From the NCBI RefSeq assembly GCF_000737325.1, contig NZ_CP011125.1, positions 5,766,001 to 5,830,000 of the forward strand: a stretch of 64,000 nucleotides of DNA, given 5' to 3'. How positions within the stretch are numbered: the stretch's first letter is position 1; each line of letters begins with the position of its first letter. Made by a program: the position numbers and the translations under genes. Shown here piece after piece: positions 8,026 to 16,441 of the stretch. The notes under the pieces are model-generated. The model was not told the DNA's origin, ran no database searches, and saw only the letters and a list, made by a program, of their open reading frames with translations. Source of the stretch: Sandaracinus amylolyticus (GTDB lineage: Bacteria; Myxococcota_A; Polyangia; Polyangiales; Sandaracinaceae).

Positions 8026-8175
8026 GACCGAGCGTGCCGCGACCGTGCGCGCGAAGGATTTGTCAATGACGAACGCGGTCGCCGTGCGGCGACCGAGGGC
8101 CGCGTCCTACCCGAGCACCACCCCCCACGCAAGACGTGCTGGCGTCGCGCGCCCGCGGAGGCGACACTCGGGCCC

Positions 8176-9669
8176 ATGCGTTGGACCCGCACGTGGGTCG
8201 CGGTCCTGGCGACCGCGCTCGCGCTGCTCGCGACCGGCTGCCCGAGGATCTGCGAGACGAGCGATCGTGCCCCCGTTCCCGATGGCGTCACGCCTCGTTT
8301 CGGTGTGCTCGCGTACGACGAGACGCGCACCGAGATCACGTTGCTCGACGAGGTCGGCACGCCGATCGAATTCCCCGAGGCCGACGACCCCGCCGAGCTC
8401 ACCGACATCTGGCTCGACGCGACGTACGAGTGGGAGGATCAGCTCGCGACGATCGGCATCGGGCTCGACGGGCGCATGCCCTGGACGCAGCTGCCCGGCG
8501 GCGGCCTGACGATCGCGACGGCGCGTTACGGCCGCGAGCTCGTGCGCTTCCCGTTCGACACCTCGCCGCCCCAAGAGCTGCGGACCACGCCGATGCTCCT
8601 CGCGCGCCCCGAGGCGAGCGGCGGTCAGGTGCTCGATCTGTTCGTGTCGTTCGCGAGCGAGACCCCGGACGACGAGGACGTCGACACGCTCTATGCGCTG
8701 CGCGCGCCGGGCGTCGATGGCGAGACCGCGTTCGGCCAGGACGTGCTCGTCTTCGAGCTCGATCCCGAGAACGACGAGGGCGGCGCGGTCGTCGACTCGA
8801 TCTCGCTGATCGGCACCGTCGAGGGCGCGCCGCCGCGCCCCGAGCGCATGGTGCCGCGCTTCGATCGCCTCTACGTCGGGCTCGACGGTTACCAGGCGCA
8901 GGGCTCGGCCGAGGGCAACGATCTCGTCGCGCCCGCCGCGCTCGCGATCGTCGATCCCGCAGGGCGTCGCGTGGTGGGCACGTTCCGCTACGACGCGACC
9001 GATCAGGAGCTCTTCCGCTGCGCCGAGGTCGCGCCGAGCCTCGATCCCACGAGCGATCCGACGAACGTCGTGCGCCTCGTCGTCGCGTGCCGCGGCGTCG
9101 GCGGCGACGTGACGACGCGCGCGGAGAGCGCAGGCATCGTGGAGCTCCTCGTCGAGCGCGATCCCGACGACGCCGAGCGCGAGCCAGTGGTGACGCTCGA
9201 GAACGTGTGGTCCTCGCAGTCGTTCTTCGCGACGTTGCCCTCGCGCGGGCTCGTGCCGCTGCCAGGTCGTGCGGCCGCGTTCGTGAGCGCGGGGAGCATC
9301 GAGGAGACGCTCGACGACGCGCTCTACGTGGTCGATCTCGACTCCGAGGAGGCGATCCGCATCCGCGTGGCGTCGGCGCCGCTCTTCCCCGACGAGCTCT
9401 CGGGCATGGGCACCGGCGCGTTCCTGCCCGAGGGCCCCGAGAGCGGCCTGCTCGTGTGGCCGCTCGCGCGCCGCGGCGTGCTGCGCCGCCGCATCCGCAC
9501 CGTGACCGCCGCGGATGGCGAAGGCCGCGACGTCGTGGTGTGCCCGAGCGACCACTCGGCGTGTCTGCCCGAGGACGAAGCGCTCGAAGATCCCGTCGAC
9601 CTCTGCAACAGCCTGCTCGTGGATCAGGTCCGGTTGCTCGACGCTCCTCCTCCCGCCCCGGTGCCCTGA
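8176..9669 (+). CDS. Lipoprotein of unknown function, beta-rich
   Basis: The 497-residue protein has a signal peptide with lipobox ALLATGC and cysteines soon after it (CPRIC). The remainder is acidic and beta-strand-rich, with repeated patterns such as 'LYALRAPG', 'LYVGLDGY' and 'ALYVVDLD' that suggest a propeller, though no named repeat family is evident. A cysteine pair near the C-terminus (VVCPSDHSACLP) may form a disulfide. It lies divergent to the riboswitch-controlled lipoprotein and five bases upstream of a Ser/Thr kinase gene, so the two are co-transcribed. A role as an envelope sensor or partner for that kinase is possible but only inferred from the spacing. Confidence 0.8.
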   Translation: MRWTRTWVAVLATALALLATGCPRICETSDRAPVPDGVTPRFGVLAYDETRTEITLLDEVGTPIEFPEADDPAELTDIWLDATYEWEDQLATIGIGLDGRMPWTQLPGGGLTIATARYGRELVRFPFDTSPPQELRTTPMLLARPEASGGQVLDLFVSFASETPDDEDVDTLYALRAPGVDGETAFGQDVLVFELDPENDEGGAVVDSISLIGTVEGAPPRPERMVPRFDRLYVGLDGYQAQGSAEGNDLVAPAALAIVDPAGRRVVGTFRYDATDQELFRCAEVAPSLDPTSDPTNVVRLVVACRGVGGDVTTRAESAGIVELLVERDPDDAEREPVVTLENVWSSQSFFATLPSRGLVPLPGRAAAFVSAGSIEETLDDALYVVDLDSEEAIRIRVASAPLFPDELSGMGTGAFLPEGPESGLLVWPLARRGVLRRRIRTVTAADGEGRDVVVCPSDHSACLPEDEALEDPVDLCNSLLVDQVRLLDAPPPAPVP

Positions 9670-9674
9670 TCGAG

Positions 9675-11255
9675 ATGCCGCAGGTCGAAGGCGCAATCAT
9701 CGGAGATCGCTACCGTCTCGTCCGCAAGATCGGCGAGGGCGGCATGGCGAGCGTGTGGGAGGCCGAGCACGTCGCGCTCGGCAGCATGCTCGCGGTGAAG
9801 TTCCTGCATCGCACGGCGCCGAAGGACAGCGAGGTCGCGCAGCGGTTCCTGCGCGAGGCGCGCGTCGCGGCGTCGGTGAAGCACCGCAACGTCGTCGACA
9901 TCAACGACTTCGGGTTCACCGACGACGACGTGCCCTACATGGTCATGGAGCGTCTCGTCGGCGAGTCGCTCGCGGACTATCTCGCGAACATCGGACCGCT
10001 CGACTTCGACGAGGCCGCACGCCTCGCGTCGCTCACGCTGCGCGGCCTGAGCGCGGTGCACGACGCCGGGATCGTCCATCGCGATCTCAAGCCCGACAAC
10101 ATCTTCCTCATCGACGACGAGGACGGGCGCTTCCCGAAGCTGCTCGACTTCGGTCTCTCGCGTCGCGCGGGCCGCACCGACATGACGATCGAGGGCACCC
10201 TGATGGGCACGCCCGATTACATGTCGCCCGAGCAGGCGCGCGGTCAGACCGATCTCGACGCGCGCACCGACATCTACTCGATGGGCGTGATCCTCTACGA
10301 GATGATCGCGGCGCGCATGCCGTACGAGTCGGAGCTCGTCGGCGATCTGATCGCGATGATCGCGCGCGATCCTCCGACGCCGGTCCGCGCGCACCGCCCC
10401 GATGCGCCCGACGAGCTCGTCGAGGTCATCGAGCGCGCGATGTCGAAGAACCGCGAGGAGCGCTTCCCGAACGCGCGCGAGATGCGCAGCGCGCTCGTCG
10501 ATCTCTGGGGCGGCGCGTTCCACGATCCCGGCTCGGGGCTCACCAGCCTCTCCGAGATGCCGCTGCCCAACACCGACGGGCCGGGCTCGTCGGGCAGCGC
10601 CCCCTACCCGCGCCTGTCGACGCCGACCGGCAACCTTCGTCGTCCGCGTCCGCGCTCGACCGCGAGCGGCGCGCGCGTGAACCCCGCGCTGCCGCCCCGC
10701 CCCAGCACGAACACGCGCCCGAGCCAGCGCGAGTCGCGCGACGACTCGACCGCGCGCCGCGCCGCGGTGGTCGCGAGCGATCCCGCGCTGAGCTCGCAGG
10801 AGCGCGTCGCGCTCGCCGACGCGCCGACGCTCGCGGCGATGCCCGCGCAGAGCCCGTACTCGAGCACGCGCCCGCCGCCGCCCGCGCCGACGGGCTCGCC
10901 GTCGCGCTTCACGTCGCTCCTCGCGCTCGCGCTCGCGGCCGCGACCGGCGCGACGTTCGCGTGGGTGTGGCTCGCGAACGCCGGCACCGACGAGGAGCCG
11001 AGCGCGATCGGCGCGACCGCGGCCTCGGCGATGATCGACGCGGGGATCGGCGCGCGGGCGAGCGCGCTCGACGCCGGCGTGGCGCTCGGCACGACGCAGG
11101 TGCCGAGCACGTCGGGGCTCGACGCCGGCTACGACGCCGGCCCCGCGAGCGAAGAGGACGAGGTCGACGAGCCGCGCCGCGGCACGAAGCAGCGCGCGAC
11201 GAAGCGCCGCGGCACCCGGCGTCCGGCCAAACGTCGCGGCGGCCGACGCCGCTGA
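9675..11255 (+). CDS. Transmembrane Ser/Thr protein kinase (Hanks type)
   Basis: From ATG 9675 the protein is 526 residues. The kinase domain spans ~14-275. It has a glycine loop GEGGMASVW, the ATP lysine in AVKFL, the catalytic loop HRDLKPDN, the metal-binding DFG, and TPDYMSPEQ in the activation segment, so all catalytic residues are present. A Pro/Ser/Arg-rich linker follows. One transmembrane helix (~413-437, SLLALALAAATGATFAWVW) and a tail with Asp-Ala-Gly repeats and a strongly basic end complete the protein. The start follows the upstream lipoprotein stop by five bases, implying an operon. A signalling role at the inner membrane is expected; the substrate is unknown. Confidence 0.92.
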   Translation: MPQVEGAIIGDRYRLVRKIGEGGMASVWEAEHVALGSMLAVKFLHRTAPKDSEVAQRFLREARVAASVKHRNVVDINDFGFTDDDVPYMVMERLVGESLADYLANIGPLDFDEAARLASLTLRGLSAVHDAGIVHRDLKPDNIFLIDDEDGRFPKLLDFGLSRRAGRTDMTIEGTLMGTPDYMSPEQARGQTDLDARTDIYSMGVILYEMIAARMPYESELVGDLIAMIARDPPTPVRAHRPDAPDELVEVIERAMSKNREERFPNAREMRSALVDLWGGAFHDPGSGLTSLSEMPLPNTDGPGSSGSAPYPRLSTPTGNLRRPRPRSTASGARVNPALPPRPSTNTRPSQRESRDDSTARRAAVVASDPALSSQERVALADAPTLAAMPAQSPYSSTRPPPPAPTGSPSRFTSLLALALAAATGATFAWVWLANAGTDEEPSAIGATAASAMIDAGIGARASALDAGVALGTTQVPSTSGLDAGYDAGPASEEDEVDEPRRGTKQRATKRRGTRRPAKRRGGRRR

Positions 11256-11297
11256 GGGTCGGCTCTCGGAGGCCGCGGGAGCGGCCTCCTCGCGCGC

Positions 11298-12275
11298 TCA
11301 CGTCCCGCCGATCACCAGCACCAGCACGAACGTGAGGACCAGCGCGATCGCGACCGACGCGCCGACGATCCACGCGTTCGACGTGCCCTTCAGCACGTCC
11401 TTGCGCGTCTCCGCGATCTGCTCGCCGAGCGGCTCGGTCGGCAGATCGATCTGCGCGAGCGCGGCCTGGAAGCGATCCGCGTCCTCCGGGCGCTCCGCGC
11501 GATCGCGCGACGTCGCGCGCTGCAGCAGCGTCACGAGCGACGACGGGGTCTTCGCGTGCATCGCGGGCGGGAGCGCCGGGAGCTGCTCGGGCGGATCGCT
11601 CGAGAGCTCGTTGGTGCTCACGCGCGTCCCGGTGAGCGCCTCGTAGATCATCGCCGCGATCGCGTACACGTCCGTGCGCGCGTCGAGCACGCGGCGCGCC
11701 TCGTCGGGCTTCACCGCGTCCGCTTCGGCGCTCGCGACGGGACGAACCAGCTCCGCGAGCCCGAGATCGATCACGTGCACGCGCCCCGCGTCGTCGAGCA
11801 GCACGCGCTCGTCGGAGAGCACGCCGTGCACGAGCCCCTCGCGGTGCACCGCGCCGAGCGCGCTCGTCAGCTCCTGCGCGATGCGCAGCGTCTCCGCGAG
11901 ATCGACCTGCTTCGCGTCCTCGACGAACGCGCGCAGCGTGCGCCCCTTCACCGGCGCCGAGACGAGATAGAGGCCGCGCGGATCGTCGCCGACGTCGTAG
12001 ATCGCGGCGAGCCCCGGATGATCGATCGCCATCGCGCGCTGCGCGTCGGCGATCAGCCGAGCACGACGATCGGGCTCGAGGTGCACGCTCTCGGGCAGCA
12101 CGCGGATGCGCAGCGGGCCGCGCTCGCGATCGTTCTCGTCGTCGCCGAGATAGATCGCGCCGAACGCGTCCTCGCCGAGCTTCTCGCGAACGCGGAAGTG
12201 CGCGATGCGGTCGGGGATGGGTTGCGTCGTGTGAGTGGGCTCCACGCTCGGATCACATAAGCGCGGGGTGCCCAC
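11298..12275 (-). CDS. Membrane-anchored pseudokinase
   Basis: The 325-residue protein (GTG start) has the fold pattern of a Hanks kinase (residues ~24-280) but key residues are lost. The ATP lysine strand reads LRIRVL. The HRDLKPxN loop reads HGVLSDERV, so the catalytic Asp is Val and the Lys and Asn are gone. DFG is DLG. The glycine loop (GEDAFG) and the late-domain motif 'ARTDVYAIAAMIYEALTG' are retained. A single C-terminal transmembrane helix (~300-322) follows, with only about three residues after it. A regulatory or scaffold role is inferred. It starts 18 bases after prfC, so it may be co-transcribed with it. An internal GTG ten codons later is an alternative start. Confidence 0.82.
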   Translation of the reverse strand: MGTPRLCDPSVEPTHTTQPIPDRIAHFRVREKLGEDAFGAIYLGDDENDRERGPLRIRVLPESVHLEPDRRARLIADAQRAMAIDHPGLAAIYDVGDDPRGLYLVSAPVKGRTLRAFVEDAKQVDLAETLRIAQELTSALGAVHREGLVHGVLSDERVLLDDAGRVHVIDLGLAELVRPVASAEADAVKPDEARRVLDARTDVYAIAAMIYEALTGTRVSTNELSSDPPEQLPALPPAMHAKTPSSLVTLLQRATSRDRAERPEDADRFQAALAQIDLPTEPLGEQIAETRKDVLKGTSNAWIVGASVAIALVLTFVLVLVIGGT

Positions 12276-12293
12276 CCACCACGATCGAAGGCC

Positions 12294-13892
12294 TCAGTCG
12301 GTGGCGGCCGAGCCCGCTCCGATCGGCGCGGTCTCGAGGAACTTCCACTGCTCGTTGTCGCGCTGCATGCGCAGCAGCTCCCACTCGTCGCGGAGCAGCG
12401 CGACGGGCTTGCCGTCGATGTCGGTCACCGCGAGCGGGATGCGGCGCGCTTCGAGCTCCTTCGTGTCCTTCGCGCCGTCGACCCAGCGCGCGAACGAGTA
12501 CGGCAGGCGATCGAGCGTCACCTTCGCGCCGTACTCGTGCTGGAGCCGGTACGCGAGCACCTCGAACTGCAGCACGCCGACCACGCCGAGGATCGGATCC
12601 TTCTCGCGCCCGGGCTGGAAGAAGAGCTGCAGCGTGCCTTCCTCCGCGAGCTCGTCGATGCCCTTCTGCATCTGCTTGCGCTTGAGCGGATCGAGCAGCG
12701 TCGCGCGCGCGAAGAACTCCGGCGAGAAGCGCGGCACCGCGTCGATCGCGACCGGAGGCGAGCCGGTCGAGAGCGTGTCGCCGATGCGGAAGATCCCGGG
12801 GTCGTGAAGGCCGACGACGTCGCCGGCCCACGCCTCGTGCACGGTCTGGCGCTCCTGCGCGAAGAGCTGCTCGGCGCGCGCGAGCCGGATCTGCTTTCCG
12901 AGCCGGTAGTGGTTGACCCACATGCCGCTCTCGAACTTGCCCGAGACGATGCGCACGAACGCGATCCGATCGCGATGGTTCGGGTCCATGTTCGCCTGGA
13001 CCTTGAAGACGAACGCCGCGAAGCGATCCTCGCCGGGCTCGACCTTCCCCACGTTCGTCACGCGCGCGCCGGGCTGCGGGCAGATGTCCTGGAACGCCTC
13101 GAGGAACGGCTCGACGCCGAAGTTCGTGAGCGCGCTGCCGAAGAACACCGGCGAGATCTCGCCCTTCAGGAAGCGCTCCTGATCGAACGAGTCGCCCGCG
13201 CCGGTGACGAGCTCGACCTCGTCGCGGAAGTTCTTCGCGAGCTGCTCGCCCACGAGCTGATCGATCTTCGGATCGTCGATGCCGCTCGTCTGCATCGGCA
13301 CGCGCGACGCGTTCTTCGCGGTGCGATCGAACGTGAGCACACCCTTGCTGTCGACGTCGTAGACGCCCTTGAAGTCCTCGCCCGAGCCGATCGGCCAGGT
13401 GCGCGGCACGGTGCGCATGCCGAGCACTTCCTCGATCTCGCTCATCAGCGCGAAGGGATCGCGCGCCGGGCGATCGAGCTTGTTCACGAACGTGACGATG
13501 GGCGTGCCGCGCTGGCGGCACACGTGGAAGAGCTTCTTCGTCTGCTCCTCGACGCCCTTCGCCGCGTCGATGAGCATGATCGCGCAGTCGGCCGCGGTCA
13601 GCGTGCGGTACGTGTCCTCGCTGAAGTCCTGGTGGCCCGGCGTGTCGAGCAGGTTGTAGCGGATGCCGCCGTACTCGAACTGCAGCACCGAGCTGGTGAT
13701 CGAGATGCCGCGCTTGCGCTCGAGCTCCATCCAGTCGGACGTCGCGGCGCGCTGCGCCTTGCGCGCGTGGACCGCGCCCGCGGTGTGGATCGCGCCTCCG
13801 TAGAGCAGCAGCTTCTCGGTGAGCGTGGTCTTGCCCGCGTCGGGGTGGGCGATGATGGCGAACGTGCGTCGCCGCTCGAACTCGTGGGGCAT
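12294..13892 (-). CDS. prfC: Peptide chain release factor 3
   Basis: The 532-residue GTPase matches RF3, which recycles RF1/RF2 from the ribosome after termination. It shows G1 AHPDAGKT, switch motif GISITSS, G3 DTPGHQDF and G4 NKLD. The later domains include 'MWVNHYRLGKQIRL' and 'QFEVLAYRLQHEYG', and the length is normal for the family. It is preceded on the same strand by a hypothetical gene (67-base gap) and followed by the pseudokinase. The divergent rbfA-like/rtcB-like pair lies about 1 kb away, which gathers several ribosome-related functions in one neighbourhood. Confidence 0.95.
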   Translation of the reverse strand: MPHEFERRRTFAIIAHPDAGKTTLTEKLLLYGGAIHTAGAVHARKAQRAATSDWMELERKRGISITSSVLQFEYGGIRYNLLDTPGHQDFSEDTYRTLTAADCAIMLIDAAKGVEEQTKKLFHVCRQRGTPIVTFVNKLDRPARDPFALMSEIEEVLGMRTVPRTWPIGSGEDFKGVYDVDSKGVLTFDRTAKNASRVPMQTSGIDDPKIDQLVGEQLAKNFRDEVELVTGAGDSFDQERFLKGEISPVFFGSALTNFGVEPFLEAFQDICPQPGARVTNVGKVEPGEDRFAAFVFKVQANMDPNHRDRIAFVRIVSGKFESGMWVNHYRLGKQIRLARAEQLFAQERQTVHEAWAGDVVGLHDPGIFRIGDTLSTGSPPVAIDAVPRFSPEFFARATLLDPLKRKQMQKGIDELAEEGTLQLFFQPGREKDPILGVVGVLQFEVLAYRLQHEYGAKVTLDRLPYSFARWVDGAKDTKELEARRIPLAVTDIDGKPVALLRDEWELLRMQRDNEQWKFLETAPIGAGSAATD

Positions 13893-13959
13893 CGGCTGCA
13901 GCTCGGTTGGAAGCGGGCGAATCTAGGGCAAGAACCCGCGAGACGCACGAGGGCGACGG

Positions 13960-14577
13960 TCACGCATCGAGCTGGACGTCGACCAGGAGGTGCGACGCAC
14001 GCGCACCGGCGAGGAACGTGAGGAGCTCGGCGTGGACGCGCGGGAGCGCGTCTGCGAACGGGCCGTCGGCGAGCGCCTCGGGCGGGATCGCGCTCAGCGC
14101 GCGCTCGAATGCCGCGACGTCGCGAGCCTCGAGCATCGAGACAAGGTCAGTCCGAGCGAGCTCTTCGAGGCGCGAGAGGAACCCGTGCCACACCCGGACC
14201 GCGTGCGTCGCCGTGCGCATCTGGACATCGCCCCCTTCGAACAACCAGCCGTACCACTCCTCGCCGAAATCGCGCTGCTGCGGGGTGCCGGCGCTGCGAG
14301 GTGGGTGGTGACCGCCGAGCGCGCGAAGCACGTCCTGCGCGAGAGGAAGCGGGCCGCTGCGATGCATGTCGGCGTGCAGCACCCACTCGCCGCCGCGCTG
14401 CTCCACGAGCACGAATCCCTCCGCGTCGCGAATGCGGAACGTCGGGCTCGCGCCGTGCCGCGCCCCCGGCTCCACGTGCGTGAGGCCCCGGCCGATCTCG
14501 GCCCGGAACGCTCGCTCCACGTCGTCGAACGACGGCGCCTCGAGCTCGAACGCGAATCGAAGGACGAACACGCCCAT
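13960..14577 (-). CDS. Hypothetical protein
   Basis: The 205-residue protein starting MGVFVLRFAFEL is not recognised. It is soluble, with no signal peptide or transmembrane segment. The N-terminal half looks like an alpha/beta domain with 'EAPSFDDVERAFRAEI' and 'WVLHADMHRSGPLPLAQDVL'. The middle contains 'DFGEEWYGWLFEGG' and the C-terminal half is helical. No strong ribosome binding site precedes the ATG. Its only context is that it reads toward prfC on the same strand, with a 67-base gap. Confidence 0.65.
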   Translation of the reverse strand: MGVFVLRFAFELEAPSFDDVERAFRAEIGRGLTHVEPGARHGASPTFRIRDAEGFVLVEQRGGEWVLHADMHRSGPLPLAQDVLRALGGHHPPRSAGTPQQRDFGEEWYGWLFEGGDVQMRTATHAVRVWHGFLSRLEELARTDLVSMLEARDVAAFERALSAIPPEALADGPFADALPRVHAELLTFLAGARASHLLVDVQLDA

Positions 14578-14647
14578 CGCTGACGAGCTTGCGTGCGAGC
14601 ACGTGCCCGCGCATCTTCCGGCGCTCTCACCGGAAAGGAGGCTCGCC

Positions 14648-14716
14648 GTGCTTCTTGCGTCACACCGCTCCGCGTCGCGCCTCGCCGGCACGTCGAACCG
14701 CCGCGCTCGCTCCTGA
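14648..14716 (+). CDS. Putative 22-residue leader peptide
   Basis: A perfect consensus ribosome binding site AAAGGAGG (14634-14641) stands 6 bases before a GTG that opens a 22-residue Arg/Ser-rich frame ending at TGA 14714. This is the best ribosome binding site in the neighbourhood and no longer gene uses it. The rbfA-like gene begins 131 bases downstream on the same strand, so a leader or regulatory ORF is possible. Coding is unproven. Confidence 0.35.
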   Translation: MLLASHRSASRLAGTSNRRARS

Positions 14717-14847
14717 GGAGCTCGAGCCGCGCTCGACAGGACCCGCGGGCCTCGCGCGGAGCTGCGCGCCTCTGCGCTCGTCGTGGATGGTCCACGCCGA
14801 TGCGTACGACGCGCGACGTGACCCATCCGTGCCCACGGTGATCCTCC

Positions 14848-15228
14848 ATGAGCAAGCGTTCTCCGCGCCGCGCCCGCGGCGCCGGTCCTGCGTTCCCGTC
14901 CGAGTCCGATCCTCGTTCCAAGAAGATGCATGCAGCGGCCTTCGAGGCCCTCTCGCTCGCCCTCGCGAGCGCCGACGACGCGCGCCTCGACGACGCGCGT
15001 CTGATGGAGGTCGTCCCCAACCCGGACGACGCCCACCTGCTCGCGGTGATCTCCGCGCCCGCCGACGCCTGCGAGTCGGTGCGCGAGGCGCTCTCCGAAG
15101 CACGCGCCTACCTGCGGCGCGAGATCGCGACCGAGGTGAACCGCAAGCGAGCGCCCGAGCTCGGCTTCGTGGTCCTCGCCACGGTCGACGCCGACGCGAT
15201 CACGAAGACCGAAGACGAGGTGCGATGA
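14848..15228 (+). CDS. Ribosome-binding factor A-like protein
   Basis: The 126-residue protein fits the RbfA family, KH-type proteins that bind 16S rRNA near its 3' minor domain during 30S maturation. The diagnostic C-terminal pattern is visible: 'ARAYLRREIATEVNRKRAPELGF', of which LRREI and the PELGF block are the key parts. The region 'ARLMEVVPNPDDAHLLAVI' matches the central strands. The first ~25 residues are basic and Arg/Ser-rich. It is not in the usual nusA-infB-rbfA-truB setting. Its stop codon overlaps the ATG of an rtcB-like gene (ATGA), so the two are translationally coupled. It could be the sole RbfA or a specialised paralogue. Confidence 0.75.
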   Translation: MSKRSPRRARGAGPAFPSESDPRSKKMHAAAFEALSLALASADDARLDDARLMEVVPNPDDAHLLAVISAPADACESVREALSEARAYLRREIATEVNRKRAPELGFVVLATVDADAITKTEDEVR

Positions 15229-16337
15229 CGCTCGCGCCCATCGCGATCTGGTCCGCGGGGCCGCTCGCGGCGGACGTCCGCCGCTTCCTCGAGCGCGCCG
15301 CGCGCGCGCCCGACGTCGTGCGCATCGCCGTGATGCCCGACGTGCACCTCGCCGGCGATGCATGCGTCGGCACTGCGATCGCGACGCGCCGCACGCTGAG
15401 GCCGGAGCTGCTCGGCTCCGACCTCGGCTGCGGCGTGGCCGCGATGTCCCTCGGTACGTCCGCCGAGCGCGTGCGTGATCCTCGGATCGCGGCGCGCGTG
15501 CTCGCGGATCTCTCGCGCGCGGTGCCGACCCACCGCGGGCCCACGCGAGCTCTCGAGGGCCCGCCGCTCTCGACGAGCGCGCTCGAGCGCATCCGCGCGC
15601 GCGACGGCGCGGTGCAGCTCGGCACGCTCGGGCGCGGCAACCACTTCGTCGAGCTCCAGGAAGACGAAGCCGACGGCGCGCTCTGGCTGATGGTGCACTC
15701 TGGCTCGCGCGCGCTCGGGCCCGCCATCCAGGAGGCGCACGTCGCGCGCGCGCCGCGCGATCTCGAGCGCTTCGCGTGCCTCGACGCGGACAGCGACGAA
15801 GGACGCGCGTACCTGCACGACCTCGACGTCGCGCTCGCCTATGCGCGAGCGAGCCGTCGCATCATCGCGGATCGCGTCGCCGAGATCGTCGCGACGCACA
15901 CCCACGCGACGCCGGACTCGGCGTCGTGGATCGAGTGCCACCACGACGCCGTCGCGCGCGAGACACACGACGGCGAGCCGCTCTGGGTCCATCGCAAGGG
16001 CGCGGTGCCGGCGCACGAAGGTGCGCCGGTGCTCGTCCCGGGCTCTATGGGCACGTCGAGCCACCACGCGGAAGGGCGCGGCCACGCGCCCGCGCTGGCG
16101 AGCAGCGCGCACGGCGCAGGTCGCGCGCTGACGCGCGGCGAAGCGCGACGTCGAGTGTCTGCGCGCGAGCTCGCGCGACAGATGGACGGCGTGGCGTACG
16201 ACACGCGCATGGCCGCGCAGCTCGTCGAAGAAGCGCCGTCCGCCTACCACGACGTGAAGCGCGTGATGCGGGCCCAGCGCGAGCTGGTGCGCGTGCTGCG
16301 CACGATGCGCCCCGTGCTCGTGCACAAGGGCGCCTGA
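15225..16337 (+). CDS. RtcB-like RNA ligase
   Basis: From the ATG overlapping the previous stop the protein has 370 residues, shorter than classical RtcB (~400-480). RtcB joins 2',3'-cyclic phosphate (or 3'-phosphate) and 5'-hydroxyl RNA ends using Mn and GTP. The family motifs are all present in order. They are GSDLGCG (64-70; metal-binding Asp/Cys), GTLGRGNHF, MVHSGSR, CHHDAVARE, PGSMGTSS, and HGAGRALTR, which carries the guanylated His. The enzyme should therefore be active. It is translationally coupled to the rbfA-like gene, which suggests the broken RNA is ribosomal. A nested hairpin follows the stop. Confidence 0.9.
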   Translation: MTLAPIAIWSAGPLAADVRRFLERAARAPDVVRIAVMPDVHLAGDACVGTAIATRRTLRPELLGSDLGCGVAAMSLGTSAERVRDPRIAARVLADLSRAVPTHRGPTRALEGPPLSTSALERIRARDGAVQLGTLGRGNHFVELQEDEADGALWLMVHSGSRALGPAIQEAHVARAPRDLERFACLDADSDEGRAYLHDLDVALAYARASRRIIADRVAEIVATHTHATPDSASWIECHHDAVARETHDGEPLWVHRKGAVPAHEGAPVLVPGSMGTSSHHAEGRGHAPALASSAHGAGRALTRGEARRRVSARELARQMDGVAYDTRMAAQLVEEAPSAYHDVKRVMRAQRELVRVLRTMRPVLVHKGA

Positions 16338-16405
16338 GTCCCTGCCGGAGTGCTCGTCCGCCGGTTCCCGGACGGGAGCACGCGAAGCGGGCTGACGGCA
16401 GGGAC
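16338..16405. terminator. Nested inverted repeat between convergent genes
   Basis: An outer perfect 10-bp repeat (GTCCCTGCCG 16338-16347 / CGGCAGGGAC 16396-16405) encloses an inner hairpin. The inner arms are GTGCTCGTCCG 16350-16360 and CGGAC-GG-GAGCAC 16369-16381, with an 8-base loop. It begins directly after the rtcB-like stop and lies before the convergent TonB-domain gene, so it may act as a bidirectional terminator. There is no U tract apart from a short TTTT near 16422. Confidence 0.5.
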
Positions 16406-16441
16406 CGGCGGGCGAGCCGAATTTTCTCGGATGGAGCGCGG

